Below, piece after piece: positions 16,376 through 25,205 of a stretch of 64,000 bases of DNA; the first letter of the stretch is position 1, and each line of letters starts with the position of its first letter. The notes under the pieces were generated by a model. The model had not been told where the DNA came from. It did no database searches and was given only the letters and a program-made list of their open reading frames with translations. The DNA comes from JBGAPH01 sp046349955 (GTDB lineage Bacteria; Planctomycetota; Planctomycetia; Pirellulales; JBGAPH01). Both the position numbers and the translations under genes were made by a program. Where the stretch lies: positions 248,001-312,000 of the forward strand of contig JAXMBI010000002.1 in NCBI GenBank assembly GCA_046349955.1. Reading direction: 5' to 3'.

Positions 16376-19300
16376 ATGCCCAAGATCACCAAGCTTCTGG
16401 TCGCCAATCGCAGCGAGATTGCGATCCGCGTGTTCCGCTCGGCCCACGAACTCGGCATCCGCACGGTGGCCATCTACGCCTACGAGGACCGCTACGCGCT
16501 CCACCGCTTCAAGGCCGACGAGGCTTATCTGATCGGCCAGGCCGGGGAGCCAATCCGCTCCTACCTGAACATCCCAGCGATCATCGCCATCGCCAAGGAA
16601 CATCAGGTCGACGCGATCCACCCCGGCTACGGCTTCCTGTCCGAAAACCCCGACCTTGCGCGGGCCTGCGCCGCCGCAGGAATCACCTTCGTGGGCCCGC
16701 ATGTCGAGGCCCTCGAGCAACTCGGCGACAAGACGTTTGCCCGCAACTTGGCGCAGAAGGTCAAGGTGCCGGTGCTTGGCGGTTCGGATTCGATCGCCAG
16801 CGTCGAGCAAGGGCAGCAACTCGCCGCCAAGCTGGGCTACCCCGTGATGCTCAAGGCGGCCAAGGGGGGCGGCGGCCGCGGGATGCGCGTGGTGCACAAG
16901 GCCGAAGATTTCGCCGCCTCGTTCGAGCAGGCCCAGCGCGAGTCGCTCTCCGCCTTCGGCAGCCCCGATGTCTTCATCGAGAAGTACATCGCCCAGGCCA
17001 GCCACATTGAAGTTCAGCTCCTGGGGGACAAGCACGGCAACCTGGTGCATCTGTTCGAGCGCGACTGCTCGGTGCAGCGCCGGCATCAGAAGGTCGTGGA
17101 GATCGCCCCCGCGCCGAATCTCGACCCCGCGGTTCGCGCGGCCCTCTGCGAGGCCGCCCTGCAACTCGGCCGGGCCGTGAAGTACGAGAACGCCGGCACG
17201 GTGGAGTTCCTGGTCGACCGGGCCACCAACCAGCACTACTTCATCGAGGTCAATCCGCGGATTCAGGTCGAACACACGGTCACCGAGGAGGTGACCGGCA
17301 TCGACATCGTGAAGTCGCAGATCCTGGTGGCCCAAGGCATGCTGCTGGCCGACCCCGAGATCGGCTTGCCCAGCCAAGAGGCTGTGACGACGAACGGCTT
17401 CGCGCTGCAGTGCCGCGTGACGACCGAGGACCCGACGAACGGTTTCCTGCCCGACTACGGCCGCATCGCCCACTATCGCTCGGCCGGCGGCCTCGGCGTG
17501 CGGCTCGACGCTGGCACGGCCTTCAGCGGCGCTACGGTCAATCCGTTCTACGACTCGATGCTGGTGAAGGTGAGCGCCCGCGGCCGCCGCTTCATCGACG
17601 CTTGCCGGCGGATGGAGCGCTGCCTGCAGGAATTCCGCATCCGGGGCGTGAAGACGAACATTCCGTTCCTGATCCAGTTGGTCACGCACCCCACGTTCTT
17701 GAGCGGCACCTGCACGACCCGCTTCATCGACGATACGCCCGAGCTGTTCACGCTCACGCGCCGTCGCGACCGGGCCACGCGGCTGCTCACGTATCTCGGG
17801 GAAATCGCGGTCAACGGGCATCCGCTGGTAAAGGGCCTTCCCAAAGCCAAGCGCCGCGCCCCGGCGCCGGTTCCAGCCATCGACCGCACGAGCGCAATTC
17901 CCCCCGGCACGCGCGACAAGCTGCTCGAGCTGGGGCCCGCGAAGTTCGCCCAGTGGATCAAAGACCAGCCGCGGCTGCTGCTGACCGACACCACGTTCCG
18001 CGACGCGCATCAGTCGCTCTTGGCCACGCGGTTCCGCACCCAGGACCTGCTCAACATCGCCGATTTGTATGCCCGCGAGGCGAGCGGGCTGTTCTCGCTC
18101 GAGATGTGGGGCGGGGCCACGTTCGACACGGCGCTGCGGTTTCTCAAAGAGTGCCCCTGGCAGCGGCTGGCCGACATGCGGGAGCGCGTGCCCAACATCT
18201 TGTTTCAGATGTTGTTCCGCGCGAGCAACGCGGTGGGCTACGCCAGCTACCCCGACAACATCGTCCGCGAGTTCTGCCGCGAGGCGCACTCGGCCGGTCT
18301 CGACCTATTCCGCATCTTCGACTCGCTCAACTGGGTGCCCAACATGCGGGTGGCCATGGAGGCGGTGCTCGACGCGGGCGGCCTCTGCGAGCCGGCGATC
18401 TGCTACACGGGCGACATCCTCGATCCGAAACGCACCAAGTACGACCTCAAGTACTATGTGAACCTGGCCAAGGAGCTGGAGAAGCTGGGGGCGCACATCC
18501 TGGCCATCAAAGACATGGCCGGGCTCTGCAAGCCCTACGCGGCCGAGTTGCTGGTGAAAACGCTGCGGCAAGAGATTGGCATCCCGCTCCACTTCCACAC
18601 GCACGACACGGCCGGCGTGCAGGGGGCTTCGATCGTCAAGGCGGCCGAGCAGCAGCTCGACATCGCCGATGGCGCCATGGCCTCGATGTCGGGCGGCACC
18701 AGCCAGCCGAACCTGAACGCGATCGTCGAAGCCCTGCGGTTCACGCCGCGCGACCCCGGGCTCGACGGCCACAAGCTGAGCGACATTTCCGACTATTGGC
18801 AAGCGGTCCGCGAGTTCTATCAGCCGTTCGAAACCACGCTGCTGCCGGCCACCGCCGAGCTTTACAGCCACGAGATGCCCGGCGGCCAGTACACGAACTT
18901 GTATCAGCAGGCCCGCGCCTTGGGCTTGGCGGAGCGCTGGACCGAGGTCTGCCGGATGTACGCCGAGGCGAACCAGCTCTTGGGCGACATCGTCAAAGTA
19001 ACGCCCAGCTCGAAGGCTGTGGGAGATCTTGCGCTGTTCATGGTCGCAGGCGGATTGACGCCCAAGGACGTTGTCTCAGGAGAGCGCGAGTTGGCGTTCC
19101 CCGAGTCGGTGGTCGATCTCGTCTCCGGCATGATGGGGCAGCCGCCGGGGGGCTGGCCCCCCGGCATTCGGCAGCGGATCTTGCGCGACCGCACGCCGAT
19201 CGAAGGGCGGGCGGCCGAGGGACTGCCGCCGGCCGACTTCGCCGCGGCGGGGAAAAAGGTCCGCGAGCTGATCGGCCGCGAGCCGCGCGTGCGCGACACG

Positions 19301-19816
19301 CTGTCGTACCTGCTCTACCCCAAGGTCTATCAAGAATACACGTCGCACGCGAAGACCTACTCCGACACGAGCCGGCTGCCGACGCCGGTCTTCTTCTACG
19401 GCCAAGAGGTGGGGGAGGAGATCTCGGTCGACATCGAAGAAGGCAAAACGCTGATCATCAAGTTCCTCACCGTCAGCGAGCCCCACGCCGACGGCACGCG
19501 GACCGTGTTCTTCGAGCTCAACGGCCAGCCGCGCGAGGTCAGCATCGTCGACGACTCGCTTGAGGCCACCGCCCACGGCGCCGTCAAAGCCGATCCGGCC
19601 GATCCCAAACAGGTGGGCGCCAGCATGCCCGGCATGGTCGTCACCGTGGCGGTGAAGCCGGGCGACAAGGTTGAGAAGGGGCAGAAGCTGTTCGCACTCG
19701 AGGCGATGAAGATGGAAACCACGCTCTCGAGCGACGTGCAAGGCCGCGTGGCCGAGGTGCTCGTCACCGCCGGCAGCCGCGTCGAGGCCGGCGACCTGCT
19801 GCTCCGCTTCGAATAG
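16376..19816 (+). CDS. pyc: Pyruvate carboxylase
   Basis: A full-length, 1146-residue single-chain pyruvate carboxylase, which makes oxaloacetate from pyruvate, bicarbonate and ATP. Domains in order are biotin carboxylase (about 1-455; ATP-grasp loop KAAKGGGGRGMRVV, HIEVQLLGD, EVNPRIQVEHTVTEE), carboxyltransferase (about 530-810; DTTFRDAHQSLLATR, and IKDMAGLC with the carboxylated Lys712), an allosteric/linker region, and a biotin carboxyl carrier domain at the end with EAMKMET (biotinylated Lys1112). It acts in the cytoplasm as an anaplerotic enzyme. The next gene is its likely biotin ligase, 109 bp downstream. Confidence 0.97.
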   Translation: MPKITKLLVANRSEIAIRVFRSAHELGIRTVAIYAYEDRYALHRFKADEAYLIGQAGEPIRSYLNIPAIIAIAKEHQVDAIHPGYGFLSENPDLARACAAAGITFVGPHVEALEQLGDKTFARNLAQKVKVPVLGGSDSIASVEQGQQLAAKLGYPVMLKAAKGGGGRGMRVVHKAEDFAASFEQAQRESLSAFGSPDVFIEKYIAQASHIEVQLLGDKHGNLVHLFERDCSVQRRHQKVVEIAPAPNLDPAVRAALCEAALQLGRAVKYENAGTVEFLVDRATNQHYFIEVNPRIQVEHTVTEEVTGIDIVKSQILVAQGMLLADPEIGLPSQEAVTTNGFALQCRVTTEDPTNGFLPDYGRIAHYRSAGGLGVRLDAGTAFSGATVNPFYDSMLVKVSARGRRFIDACRRMERCLQEFRIRGVKTNIPFLIQLVTHPTFLSGTCTTRFIDDTPELFTLTRRRDRATRLLTYLGEIAVNGHPLVKGLPKAKRRAPAPVPAIDRTSAIPPGTRDKLLELGPAKFAQWIKDQPRLLLTDTTFRDAHQSLLATRFRTQDLLNIADLYAREASGLFSLEMWGGATFDTALRFLKECPWQRLADMRERVPNILFQMLFRASNAVGYASYPDNIVREFCREAHSAGLDLFRIFDSLNWVPNMRVAMEAVLDAGGLCEPAICYTGDILDPKRTKYDLKYYVNLAKELEKLGAHILAIKDMAGLCKPYAAELLVKTLRQEIGIPLHFHTHDTAGVQGASIVKAAEQQLDIADGAMASMSGGTSQPNLNAIVEALRFTPRDPGLDGHKLSDISDYWQAVREFYQPFETTLLPATAELYSHEMPGGQYTNLYQQARALGLAERWTEVCRMYAEANQLLGDIVKVTPSSKAVGDLALFMVAGGLTPKDVVSGERELAFPESVVDLVSGMMGQPPGGWPPGIRQRILRDRTPIEGRAAEGLPPADFAAAGKKVRELIGREPRVRDTLSYLLYPKVYQEYTSHAKTYSDTSRLPTPVFFYGQEVGEEISVDIEEGKTLIIKFLTVSEPHADGTRTVFFELNGQPREVSIVDDSLEATAHGAVKADPADPKQVGASMPGMVVTVAVKPGDKVEKGQKLFALEAMKMETTLSSDVQGRVAEVLVTAGSRVEAGDLLLRFE

Positions 19817-19820
19817 TAGC

Positions 19821-19921
19821 CCGCACTCTCCGAGTGCGGAGTGCCAACGCCCACCGAAATCTCGCCAAACACGCTTTTTCGCCGCTCACCTGTTGATCCA
19901 AGCATTCTGCACTCGGAGAGT
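19821..19921 (+). promoter_or_regulatory. Inverted repeats that could mask the birA ribosome-binding site
   Basis: Two alternative structures are visible between pyc and birA. First, 19821-19839 forms a perfect local hairpin (8 bp stem CCGCACTC/GAGTGCGG, 3-base loop). Second, the 13 bases ACTCTCCGAGTGC at 19825-19837 are the exact reverse complement of 19909-19921, which contains the birA Shine-Dalgarno GGAGAG (19915-19920). The two pairings exclude each other. Whether this is a switch, a terminator or a passive repeat cannot be told from sequence. Confidence 0.5.
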
Positions 19922-19925
19922 ACCC

Positions 19926-20696
19926 ATGTTCAATCTCGACCGGATCGTGCGTTCCGGCTTGGCGGCGCATGTCGATCACCATGCATCACTCGGCTCGACC
20001 AACGATCGGGCACTCGAGGTCTGCGCGTGGCCCGAGGCGCCGCTGCCGCTCTTGGTGCTCGCCGACCAACAAACCGCCGGGCGTGGTAGGGGCGCTAATC
20101 GCTGGTGGTCGGCGCCTGGGGCGCTGACGTTCTCGCTCGCCGTGTCCGCGCCGGCCGAGCAGTTGCCGGCCGAGGGCCGTCCGCGAACGGCGCTCGTGGC
20201 GGGGCTCGCTGTGTGCCAGGCGCTCGGGCTGCTGGCGCCGCGTGTCCAGTGGCGGGTCAAATGGCCGAACGACGTCTACGGAGACGGCTACAAGGTCTGC
20301 GGCATCCTTTGCGAGGCGACGCCGGCATATTCGGAGCGCCTGGTGGTCGGCATCGGCATCAACGTAAACAACTCGATCGCCGGCCTGCCGACCACATTCC
20401 ACGGCCGCTCGCTCTTCGACCTCGATGGCCAGGAACGCCTGCTCACCGACGTGCTGCTGGCGGTGCTGACCGAGTTTCACGGGCTGTGGGAACGGCTGCT
20501 CGAGGGCAGCTTTGCTAGCCTGGCGCCTGAGTATCGAAGGCGATGCCTGCTGACGGGACGCGAGGTGGCGATCGCCGCCGGCGAACACCGCACGGTGGGC
20601 CGCTGCCAAGGGATCGACGATGGCGGGGCGCTGCTGGTGGCTACGGAGCAGGGAGTGCGGCGAGTGGTGGCGGGAAGTGTGGAGCACTGGGAATAA
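19926..20696 (+). CDS. birA: Biotin--[carboxylase] ligase, class I (no DNA-binding domain)
   Basis: A 256-residue biotin protein ligase. It activates biotin with ATP and attaches it to the carrier lysine of biotin enzymes, presumably including the adjacent pyruvate carboxylase. Motifs are GSTNDRAL, the biotinoyl-AMP loop QTAGRGRGANRWW (GRGRxxRxW-like), VKWPNDVYGDGYKVCGIL with the catalytic lysine, and GIGINVN. There is no N-terminal helix-turn-helix, so it is not expected to repress genes as E. coli BirA does. The ATG at 19926 has GGAGAG six bases upstream, inside an inverted repeat. The C-terminal SH3-like cap is present. Confidence 0.93.
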   Translation: MFNLDRIVRSGLAAHVDHHASLGSTNDRALEVCAWPEAPLPLLVLADQQTAGRGRGANRWWSAPGALTFSLAVSAPAEQLPAEGRPRTALVAGLAVCQALGLLAPRVQWRVKWPNDVYGDGYKVCGILCEATPAYSERLVVGIGINVNNSIAGLPTTFHGRSLFDLDGQERLLTDVLLAVLTEFHGLWERLLEGSFASLAPEYRRRCLLTGREVAIAAGEHRTVGRCQGIDDGGALLVATEQGVRRVVAGSVEHWE

Positions 20697-20713
20697 GCAG
20701 TTGGGGCATCGAC

Positions 20714-21382
20714 ATGAAATCGCCTGACTTCCGGGTCTGGTTGCGTTTAGCGATGGAAACGGAACTAGATCTCGCCATGAAGGCCCGCGGCTTCTCCCGG
20801 CCAGCCAAATCGATGAACTATCGGCGCAACGTGATAGAGGGCACGCAGGGGCTCGAGATGTATTTCGATTTTCGGCCGCCATATGAGCCGACAGCTTTGG
20901 CGCATCTGACGCCTACCGTCTCCTTCTTCTTCCCTGCAATCAATCGTTTGCTCGCTGAAATGAGCGATGGCGATGCATGGCTTACGCGTATCGTCGTGCA
21001 TCAGACCCTGACCTTTCGACTTTCGTTGGACCACATTGCGCCGAAAGGGGCCTGTGAGCAATGGTATGTCTACGATGAGCAGTCTGGCACGAACGTGGTC
21101 CGATCCATTCGGACTTTTGTAGAAGAATGGGCACTTCCGCTCGTCGCGGACTACCAGACACTCACCGATATCACGCGACGCTACGAAATGAAGGACGATC
21201 GACTCCGGCATTTGGGGCGGGAATCTAACTTCGCAATCGTCGCCGCCTATCTCTTGCTCGAGATGCCGCATGAGGCGATGCAAGTGCTCGAGACGCATTT
21301 CGGCAAGTTAGGGCCACGACGGTGGTATGCTCGTATTTTCGAGTTTGTCGCCGACCGGATCGACAAGACGAGACCCACATAG
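20714..21382 (+). CDS. Hypothetical protein, DUF4304-like
   Basis: A 222-residue soluble protein that starts 17 bp after birA. The N-terminus (MKSPDFRVWLRLAMETELDL, then GFSRPAKSMNYRR) resembles the DUF4304 pattern, a family of unknown function common near toxin/immunity and other accessory genes. The C-terminal part is helical (LLLEMPHEAMQVLETHFGKL). The gene is visibly lower in GC than its neighbours, suggesting a different origin. It may be read from the pyc-birA transcript. No catalytic motif is seen, so function is open. Confidence 0.65.
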   Translation: MKSPDFRVWLRLAMETELDLAMKARGFSRPAKSMNYRRNVIEGTQGLEMYFDFRPPYEPTALAHLTPTVSFFFPAINRLLAEMSDGDAWLTRIVVHQTLTFRLSLDHIAPKGACEQWYVYDEQSGTNVVRSIRTFVEEWALPLVADYQTLTDITRRYEMKDDRLRHLGRESNFAIVAAYLLLEMPHEAMQVLETHFGKLGPRRWYARIFEFVADRIDKTRPT

Positions 21383-21403
21383 ATTCGCCCACTGGAGGCA
21401 ACC

Positions 21404-22213
21404 ATGGATCTGAACTTGAAGGGCCACGTCGCCGTGGTCACCGGCGGCGCGAGTGGCATTGGCCGGGCAGCGGCCGAGTTGTTTGCCGCCGAAGGCGCTC
21501 ATGTGGCCCTTTGGGATTTGGGCGACGCCCCGCAGGCCGTGGCTGTTGAGCTCGCCGCGAAGTATGGCGTGCGCGCCATCGGAGTCGCCGCTAACGTGGC
21601 CGAGGAAGTGGCCGTCTCGGCAGCGGTGGAGCGAACCGAAGCCGAGCTAGGGCCGATCGATCACCTGGTGCATGCCGCGGCGATCGGCTCCGGCAAGTTC
21701 GGCTTTCCCTTCACCAACCTGCAGCCGGCCGATTGGCCGCGCGTGCTGCAGGTCAACATCATGGGCATGACCTACGTGGCCCATGCCGTGGCCCCGCGGA
21801 TGGCCGAGCGCGGCGCCGGCACGCTCGTGTTCCTGGCCTCGGTGGCGGGGCAGATTGGCTCGCAGACCGATCCGCCGTATAGCGCGTCGAAGGCAGCAAA
21901 CATCAACTTTGCGCAGTGCCTGGCGAAGGACCTCGCCGCGCGCGGCGTGCGGGTGAACACCGTCTGCCCCGGCATGGTGCAGACGGCGCTCAACCGCGCG
22001 GTCTGGCAAGCCTGGCACGATCAGGCCCCGCCGGCCGAGCGGCTCACCTATGAAGAATGGGCCGGGCGCAAGGTGCAAACAGTAGTGCCGCTCGGTCGCT
22101 GGCAAACGCCGCAGGCGATCGCCGACATGATCGTGTTCCTGTCGTCCGACCGGGCTGCCCACGTCACCGGCCAAACGATCAACGTCGACGGCGGCTTCGT
22201 GATGCACTGGTGA
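21404..22213 (+). CDS. Short-chain dehydrogenase/reductase
   Basis: A 269-residue classical SDR. The cofactor motif VTGGASGIGRAAAELF is at the N-terminus, with an acidic/neutral loop after beta-2 (WDLGDAP) that favours NAD. The active site shows Ser in FLASVAG and the Tyr-Lys pair in YSASKAA. The usual NNAG motif reads HAAAIG, a tolerated variant. The C-terminal VTGQTINVDGGFVMHW is typical of 3-oxoacyl-ACP reductase-like SDRs. It begins 21 bp after the preceding gene and has GGAGGC before the ATG, so it may end the pyc-birA transcription unit. Substrate unknown. Confidence 0.88.
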   Translation: MDLNLKGHVAVVTGGASGIGRAAAELFAAEGAHVALWDLGDAPQAVAVELAAKYGVRAIGVAANVAEEVAVSAAVERTEAELGPIDHLVHAAAIGSGKFGFPFTNLQPADWPRVLQVNIMGMTYVAHAVAPRMAERGAGTLVFLASVAGQIGSQTDPPYSASKAANINFAQCLAKDLAARGVRVNTVCPGMVQTALNRAVWQAWHDQAPPAERLTYEEWAGRKVQTVVPLGRWQTPQAIADMIVFLSSDRAAHVTGQTINVDGGFVMHW

Positions 22214-22244
22214 CCAAACCGCTGAATGCGATTCCCCCGTGATC

Positions 22245-22405
22245 GTCAGCCAGCTTACGCTGGCCGCTCGCCTTGCCGGTGGGAAGCAGCTGCCCAGCGA
22301 CTGAGCGGAAAACGAAAATGGCGAGCGGCCCGGCGTAAGCCGGCCGACCAAACGGCGAATTGGGTATCCGCGTCTTGGTCAGCCAGCTTACGCTGGCCGC
22401 TCGCC
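22245..22405. repeat. Three copies of dispersed palindromic repeat family A
   Basis: The convergent junction between the SDR and the esterase contains forward copies at 22245-22272 and 22378-22405 and an inverted copy at 22320-22349. Forward copies share GCCAGCTTACGCTGGCCGCT exactly. They match the pair at 1494-1592 and the single copy at 41688-41716. Forward/inverted neighbours can pair into long hairpins. Confidence 0.8.
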
Positions 22406-22431
22406 AGGGGAGCCGCGAGCGAATCAACCGC

Positions 22432-23862
22432 TTACTGGCGGTGGCGCGTGATCGCCGGGAAGTCGTCGCTGCGGAACGGAGTGGCCGGCAGGCCGTCCTT
22501 ATTCCACAGGTTCACCACCGGGAAATCGGCCCAACCGAACCGCACCGCCACCGGGTGCGGCACCTCGGGCGAGCTGACCACGATCGTATCGCGGCCGGTG
22601 ATCTTGGCCTTGGCGTTGTGGAACTTGCGGTCCTCGCCCGCCAGCGTGAAGCCGGCCAACTCGCCTCCCTTGGCTTCGAGCCCCCCGCCGACGTGGTCGA
22701 ACGTCAGCGTCGCCTGGCCGCCGTCGAACTTAGCGCCGCGCAGCTCGGGGCCCGAGTGCTCGAGCTCTTCGCCGTAGGCCAGCTTGCGGGCAGCGATGGC
22801 CAACCGCGCGCCCACGGGCTGCTTCTTACGGGGGTGAATGTCTTCCTCCTCGCCCACGTCGGTGATCACGGCCATGCCGACGTTCGGCAGCACCTTGGTG
22901 GACAGGAGTTGAGCTTCGCGCAACTCCGCCCAGTCGCTCTCACCCGGTTCGGCCTTGATCTTCTTAAACGGAGCGAGCTGCACGAGCAGGAAGGGGAAGT
23001 CACCTTGTCCCCAAGTCTCGCGCCAACTGCTGATCATCGCCGGGAAGAGCGTGCGGTACTGCCAGGCGCGGTCGGCGTTCGATTCGCCTTGGTACCAAAT
23101 GGCGCCCGAGATCGCGTAGGGGGCGATCGGGGCGATCATGCCGTTGTAGAGCCCGCCGGGATACCAGGCGTCCCCCGGCTTGCGGTCGTAGCCCAAGATG
23201 TGGGCGAGCGCCGTGTCGGCGGAAAGCTTCTCGCGGCGCGCCCAGGCTTCCGACGGCGTGCCGCCCCAGTAGGTGCCAATCAAGCCCACCGGACGATCGA
23301 GGCGAGCCCGCAGATCCTTGCCGAAGTAGTAGGCCACGGCCGAAAAGTGCTTGGCGGTCTCCGGCGAGCAGACGACCCAGTGAGCATCGACATTCGCTTC
23401 CGGCTCAGCCGACGAGCGCTTGGGCACGGTGAAGAAGCGGATCTTGCCGTCGGTGGCAGCGGCGATCGCCTTGTCCGCGCCGTCGGTGGCCTCGAGCCCC
23501 CACTCCATGTTCGATTGACCGCTGGCCACCCAGACTTCGCCGACGAGCACGTCGTCGACCACGACCTTGTTCTTGCCTTCGATCGTCAGCTGGTGCGGCC
23601 CGCCCGCGGCGAGCGGCTCGAGGTCGACGCGCCACTTGCCGTCTTTGGCTTCGGTGCTGGCCTCTTGGCCAGCCAGCTTCACGGTCACTTTCTCGCCGTC
23701 GGCGGCCCAGCCCCACACCGGCAACGTGCGCCCCTGCTGCAACACGGCGTGGTCGGTGAAGAGCGGGTGCGGCTTCACGTCGGCCGCGGCCGAGCGGGCC
23801 AGCAGGCCGGCTGTGAGCCCAAAGATCAATCGCATCAACGCACTACGGCAAGAGGCCGGCAT
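22432..23862 (-). CDS. Secreted sialate O-acetylesterase-type SGNH hydrolase
   Basis: A 476-residue exported esterase of the kind annotated as sialate O-acetylesterase in planctomycetes, probably removing acetyl groups from polysaccharides. A signal peptide covers about residues 1-27 (hydrophobic LIFGLTAGLLA, cleavage near SAAA). An N-terminal beta domain precedes the SGNH core: GQSNM with nucleophile Ser117, a GxxWGGTPSEAW block, WYQGESNA, and the late DIHPRKKQPVG with the Asp/His pair. The ATG at 23862 is chosen because AAGGA precedes it; a start at 23946 would place residues before the signal peptide. It stands alone, convergent with the SDR and divergent from ruvB. Confidence 0.88.
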   Translation of the reverse strand: MPASCRSALMRLIFGLTAGLLARSAAADVKPHPLFTDHAVLQQGRTLPVWGWAADGEKVTVKLAGQEASTEAKDGKWRVDLEPLAAGGPHQLTIEGKNKVVVDDVLVGEVWVASGQSNMEWGLEATDGADKAIAAATDGKIRFFTVPKRSSAEPEANVDAHWVVCSPETAKHFSAVAYYFGKDLRARLDRPVGLIGTYWGGTPSEAWARREKLSADTALAHILGYDRKPGDAWYPGGLYNGMIAPIAPYAISGAIWYQGESNADRAWQYRTLFPAMISSWRETWGQGDFPFLLVQLAPFKKIKAEPGESDWAELREAQLLSTKVLPNVGMAVITDVGEEEDIHPRKKQPVGARLAIAARKLAYGEELEHSGPELRGAKFDGGQATLTFDHVGGGLEAKGGELAGFTLAGEDRKFHNAKAKITGRDTIVVSSPEVPHPVAVRFGWADFPVVNLWNKDGLPATPFRSDDFPAITRHRQ

Positions 23863-23984
23863 AAGAAGTCCTTCCGGAGCGATAGGCGGGGTGAAAGGCA
23901 GGTTCCAAAGCGCACTCACCCTACCCACGCACGGGCGATGTTTCAAGCTGCGCTAGCCAGGTGAGCTAGAGGGGCAAGTGCATT

Positions 23985-24022
23985 CTCCCTCTCCCCATGG
24001 GAGAGGGCCGGGGTGAGGGACC
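23985..24022. repeat. Dispersed palindromic repeat family B, copy 1
   Basis: This ~38 bp element is the reverse complement of the copy at 41756-41796, with only a few differences. Its core CTCTCCCCATGGGAGAGGG forms a strong hairpin around CATG. Here it sits in the divergent esterase/ruvB region. Confidence 0.7.
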
Positions 24023-24115
24023 GTGCCGTTGGTTGCAACCGAGAGAGCCGCCGACAACCTTTCCCAGGAACAGGGCGCAAGCCCGTTCTCCCCTTTCCCG
24101 CCCCTTCTGCCGATT

Positions 24116-24124
24116 TGCTATAGT
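24116..24124 (+). promoter_or_regulatory. Candidate extended -10 promoter for ruvB
   Basis: TGCTATAGT is an extended -10 element (TGn plus TATAGT) ending about 45 bases before the ruvB ATG at 24170. The upstream -35 region is poor, as is usual for extended -10 promoters. Confidence 0.4.
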
Positions 24125-24169
24125 GTGCGGAACTCTACATCCGTTCACTCCCGCAGCGGCTCGACCGGC

Positions 24170-25195
24170 ATGGTTCGCGAAACGATTTTGCGTCAGGAGG
24201 GCCCCGCGCCGGAGGATGACCGCGATCTGCGGCCGCAGCGGATGGGGGACATGGTCGGCCAGCGCGAGGTGTTCGCCCGCCTGCAAATCGCCGTCGGGGC
24301 GGCGCAGAAGCGGAACGAGCCGCTGGGGCACATTCTCTTCGATGGCCCCCCGGGCCTCGGCAAAACGACGTTCGCCACCTGCATCCCCCGCGACCTGGGT
24401 GTGGGCTACCAGATCGCCAGCGGCGCGGCGCTCACGGCGCCCAAGGACCTGATCCCCTATCTGACCAACGCCGAGGAGGGCTCGGTGCTGTTCATCGACG
24501 AGATCCACCGCCTGCCCAAGGCGGTCGAGGAGTTCCTCTATCCGGCGATGGAGGACTTCCGCATCGACATCGCGCTCGGCGAGGGGGTGAACGCGCGGAC
24601 GATCAACATGCCGCTGCGCCCGTTCACACTGATCGGCGCCACCACGCGCACCGGGCTCCTCTCGGCCCCCTTGCGCGATCGCTTCCAGATGCGCGAGCAC
24701 CTGGACTTCTACACGCACGACGAGTTGGCCGAAATCGTCCGCCGCAACGCGGCGAAGCTGCAGTCGCCAATCGACGACGCGGCCGCCATGGAGATCGCCC
24801 GCCGCAGCCGGGGCACGCCCCGCCTGGCGAACAACCGCCTCCGCTGGGTCCGCGACTTCGCCACGCACCAGGCCGACGGGCAGATTACGCTCGCGCTCGC
24901 CCGCGCGGCGCTCGAGATGCTGCAAATCGATGTGCTGGGGCTCGACCAGCAGGACCGCAAGTACCTGAGCACGATCGCCCGCGTGTTCGACGGCGGCCCG
25001 GTGGGAGTCGAGGCTTTGGCTCACACGCTCAACACGGCCACCGACACGCTGAGCGACGAGGTGGAGCCGTTCCTGCTCCGCACCGAGTTGATCGTCCGCA
25101 CTCCCCGCGGCCGCCGGCTGACCGCGGCCGGGTTCGAACATTTGGGGCTCTCGCCGCCCGCGGAGGAGGGGGAGCAGGGGATGTTGTTTGGGTGA
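24170..25195 (+). CDS. ruvB: Holliday junction branch migration helicase RuvB
   Basis: A 341-residue AAA+ ATPase that drives branch migration of Holliday junctions with RuvA. Walker A is GPPGLGKTT (59-67), Walker B is LFIDEIHRL, sensor 1 is IGATTRTG, and the sensor 2 region is SRGTPRLANNRLRWVRDF. The C-terminal winged helix with QQDRKYLSTIARVFDGGPVGVEAL is present. The ATG at 24170 gives a normal N-terminus; longer in-frame starts reach into the divergent promoter region. Neither ruvA nor ruvC lies beside it in this window. Confidence 0.95.
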   Translation: MVRETILRQEGPAPEDDRDLRPQRMGDMVGQREVFARLQIAVGAAQKRNEPLGHILFDGPPGLGKTTFATCIPRDLGVGYQIASGAALTAPKDLIPYLTNAEEGSVLFIDEIHRLPKAVEEFLYPAMEDFRIDIALGEGVNARTINMPLRPFTLIGATTRTGLLSAPLRDRFQMREHLDFYTHDELAEIVRRNAAKLQSPIDDAAAMEIARRSRGTPRLANNRLRWVRDFATHQADGQITLALARAALEMLQIDVLGLDQQDRKYLSTIARVFDGGPVGVEALAHTLNTATDTLSDEVEPFLLRTELIVRTPRGRRLTAAGFEHLGLSPPAEEGEQGMLFG

Positions 25196-25205
25196 AGGAG
25201 GGTCG

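Noticed and set aside
16307..18289. 660-codon minus-strand frame inside pyc
   Set aside because: Antisense shadow of the carboxylase; composition and lack of motifs argue against coding.
17410..19563. 717-codon plus-strand frame inside pyc
   Set aside because: Out-of-frame reading of pyc; rich in Arg, Ala and His without conserved motifs.
22245..22405. Regularly spaced repeats considered as a CRISPR array
   Set aside because: Only three copies, alternating in orientation, with unequal spacers and no cas genes; they match REP-like elements elsewhere in the window.
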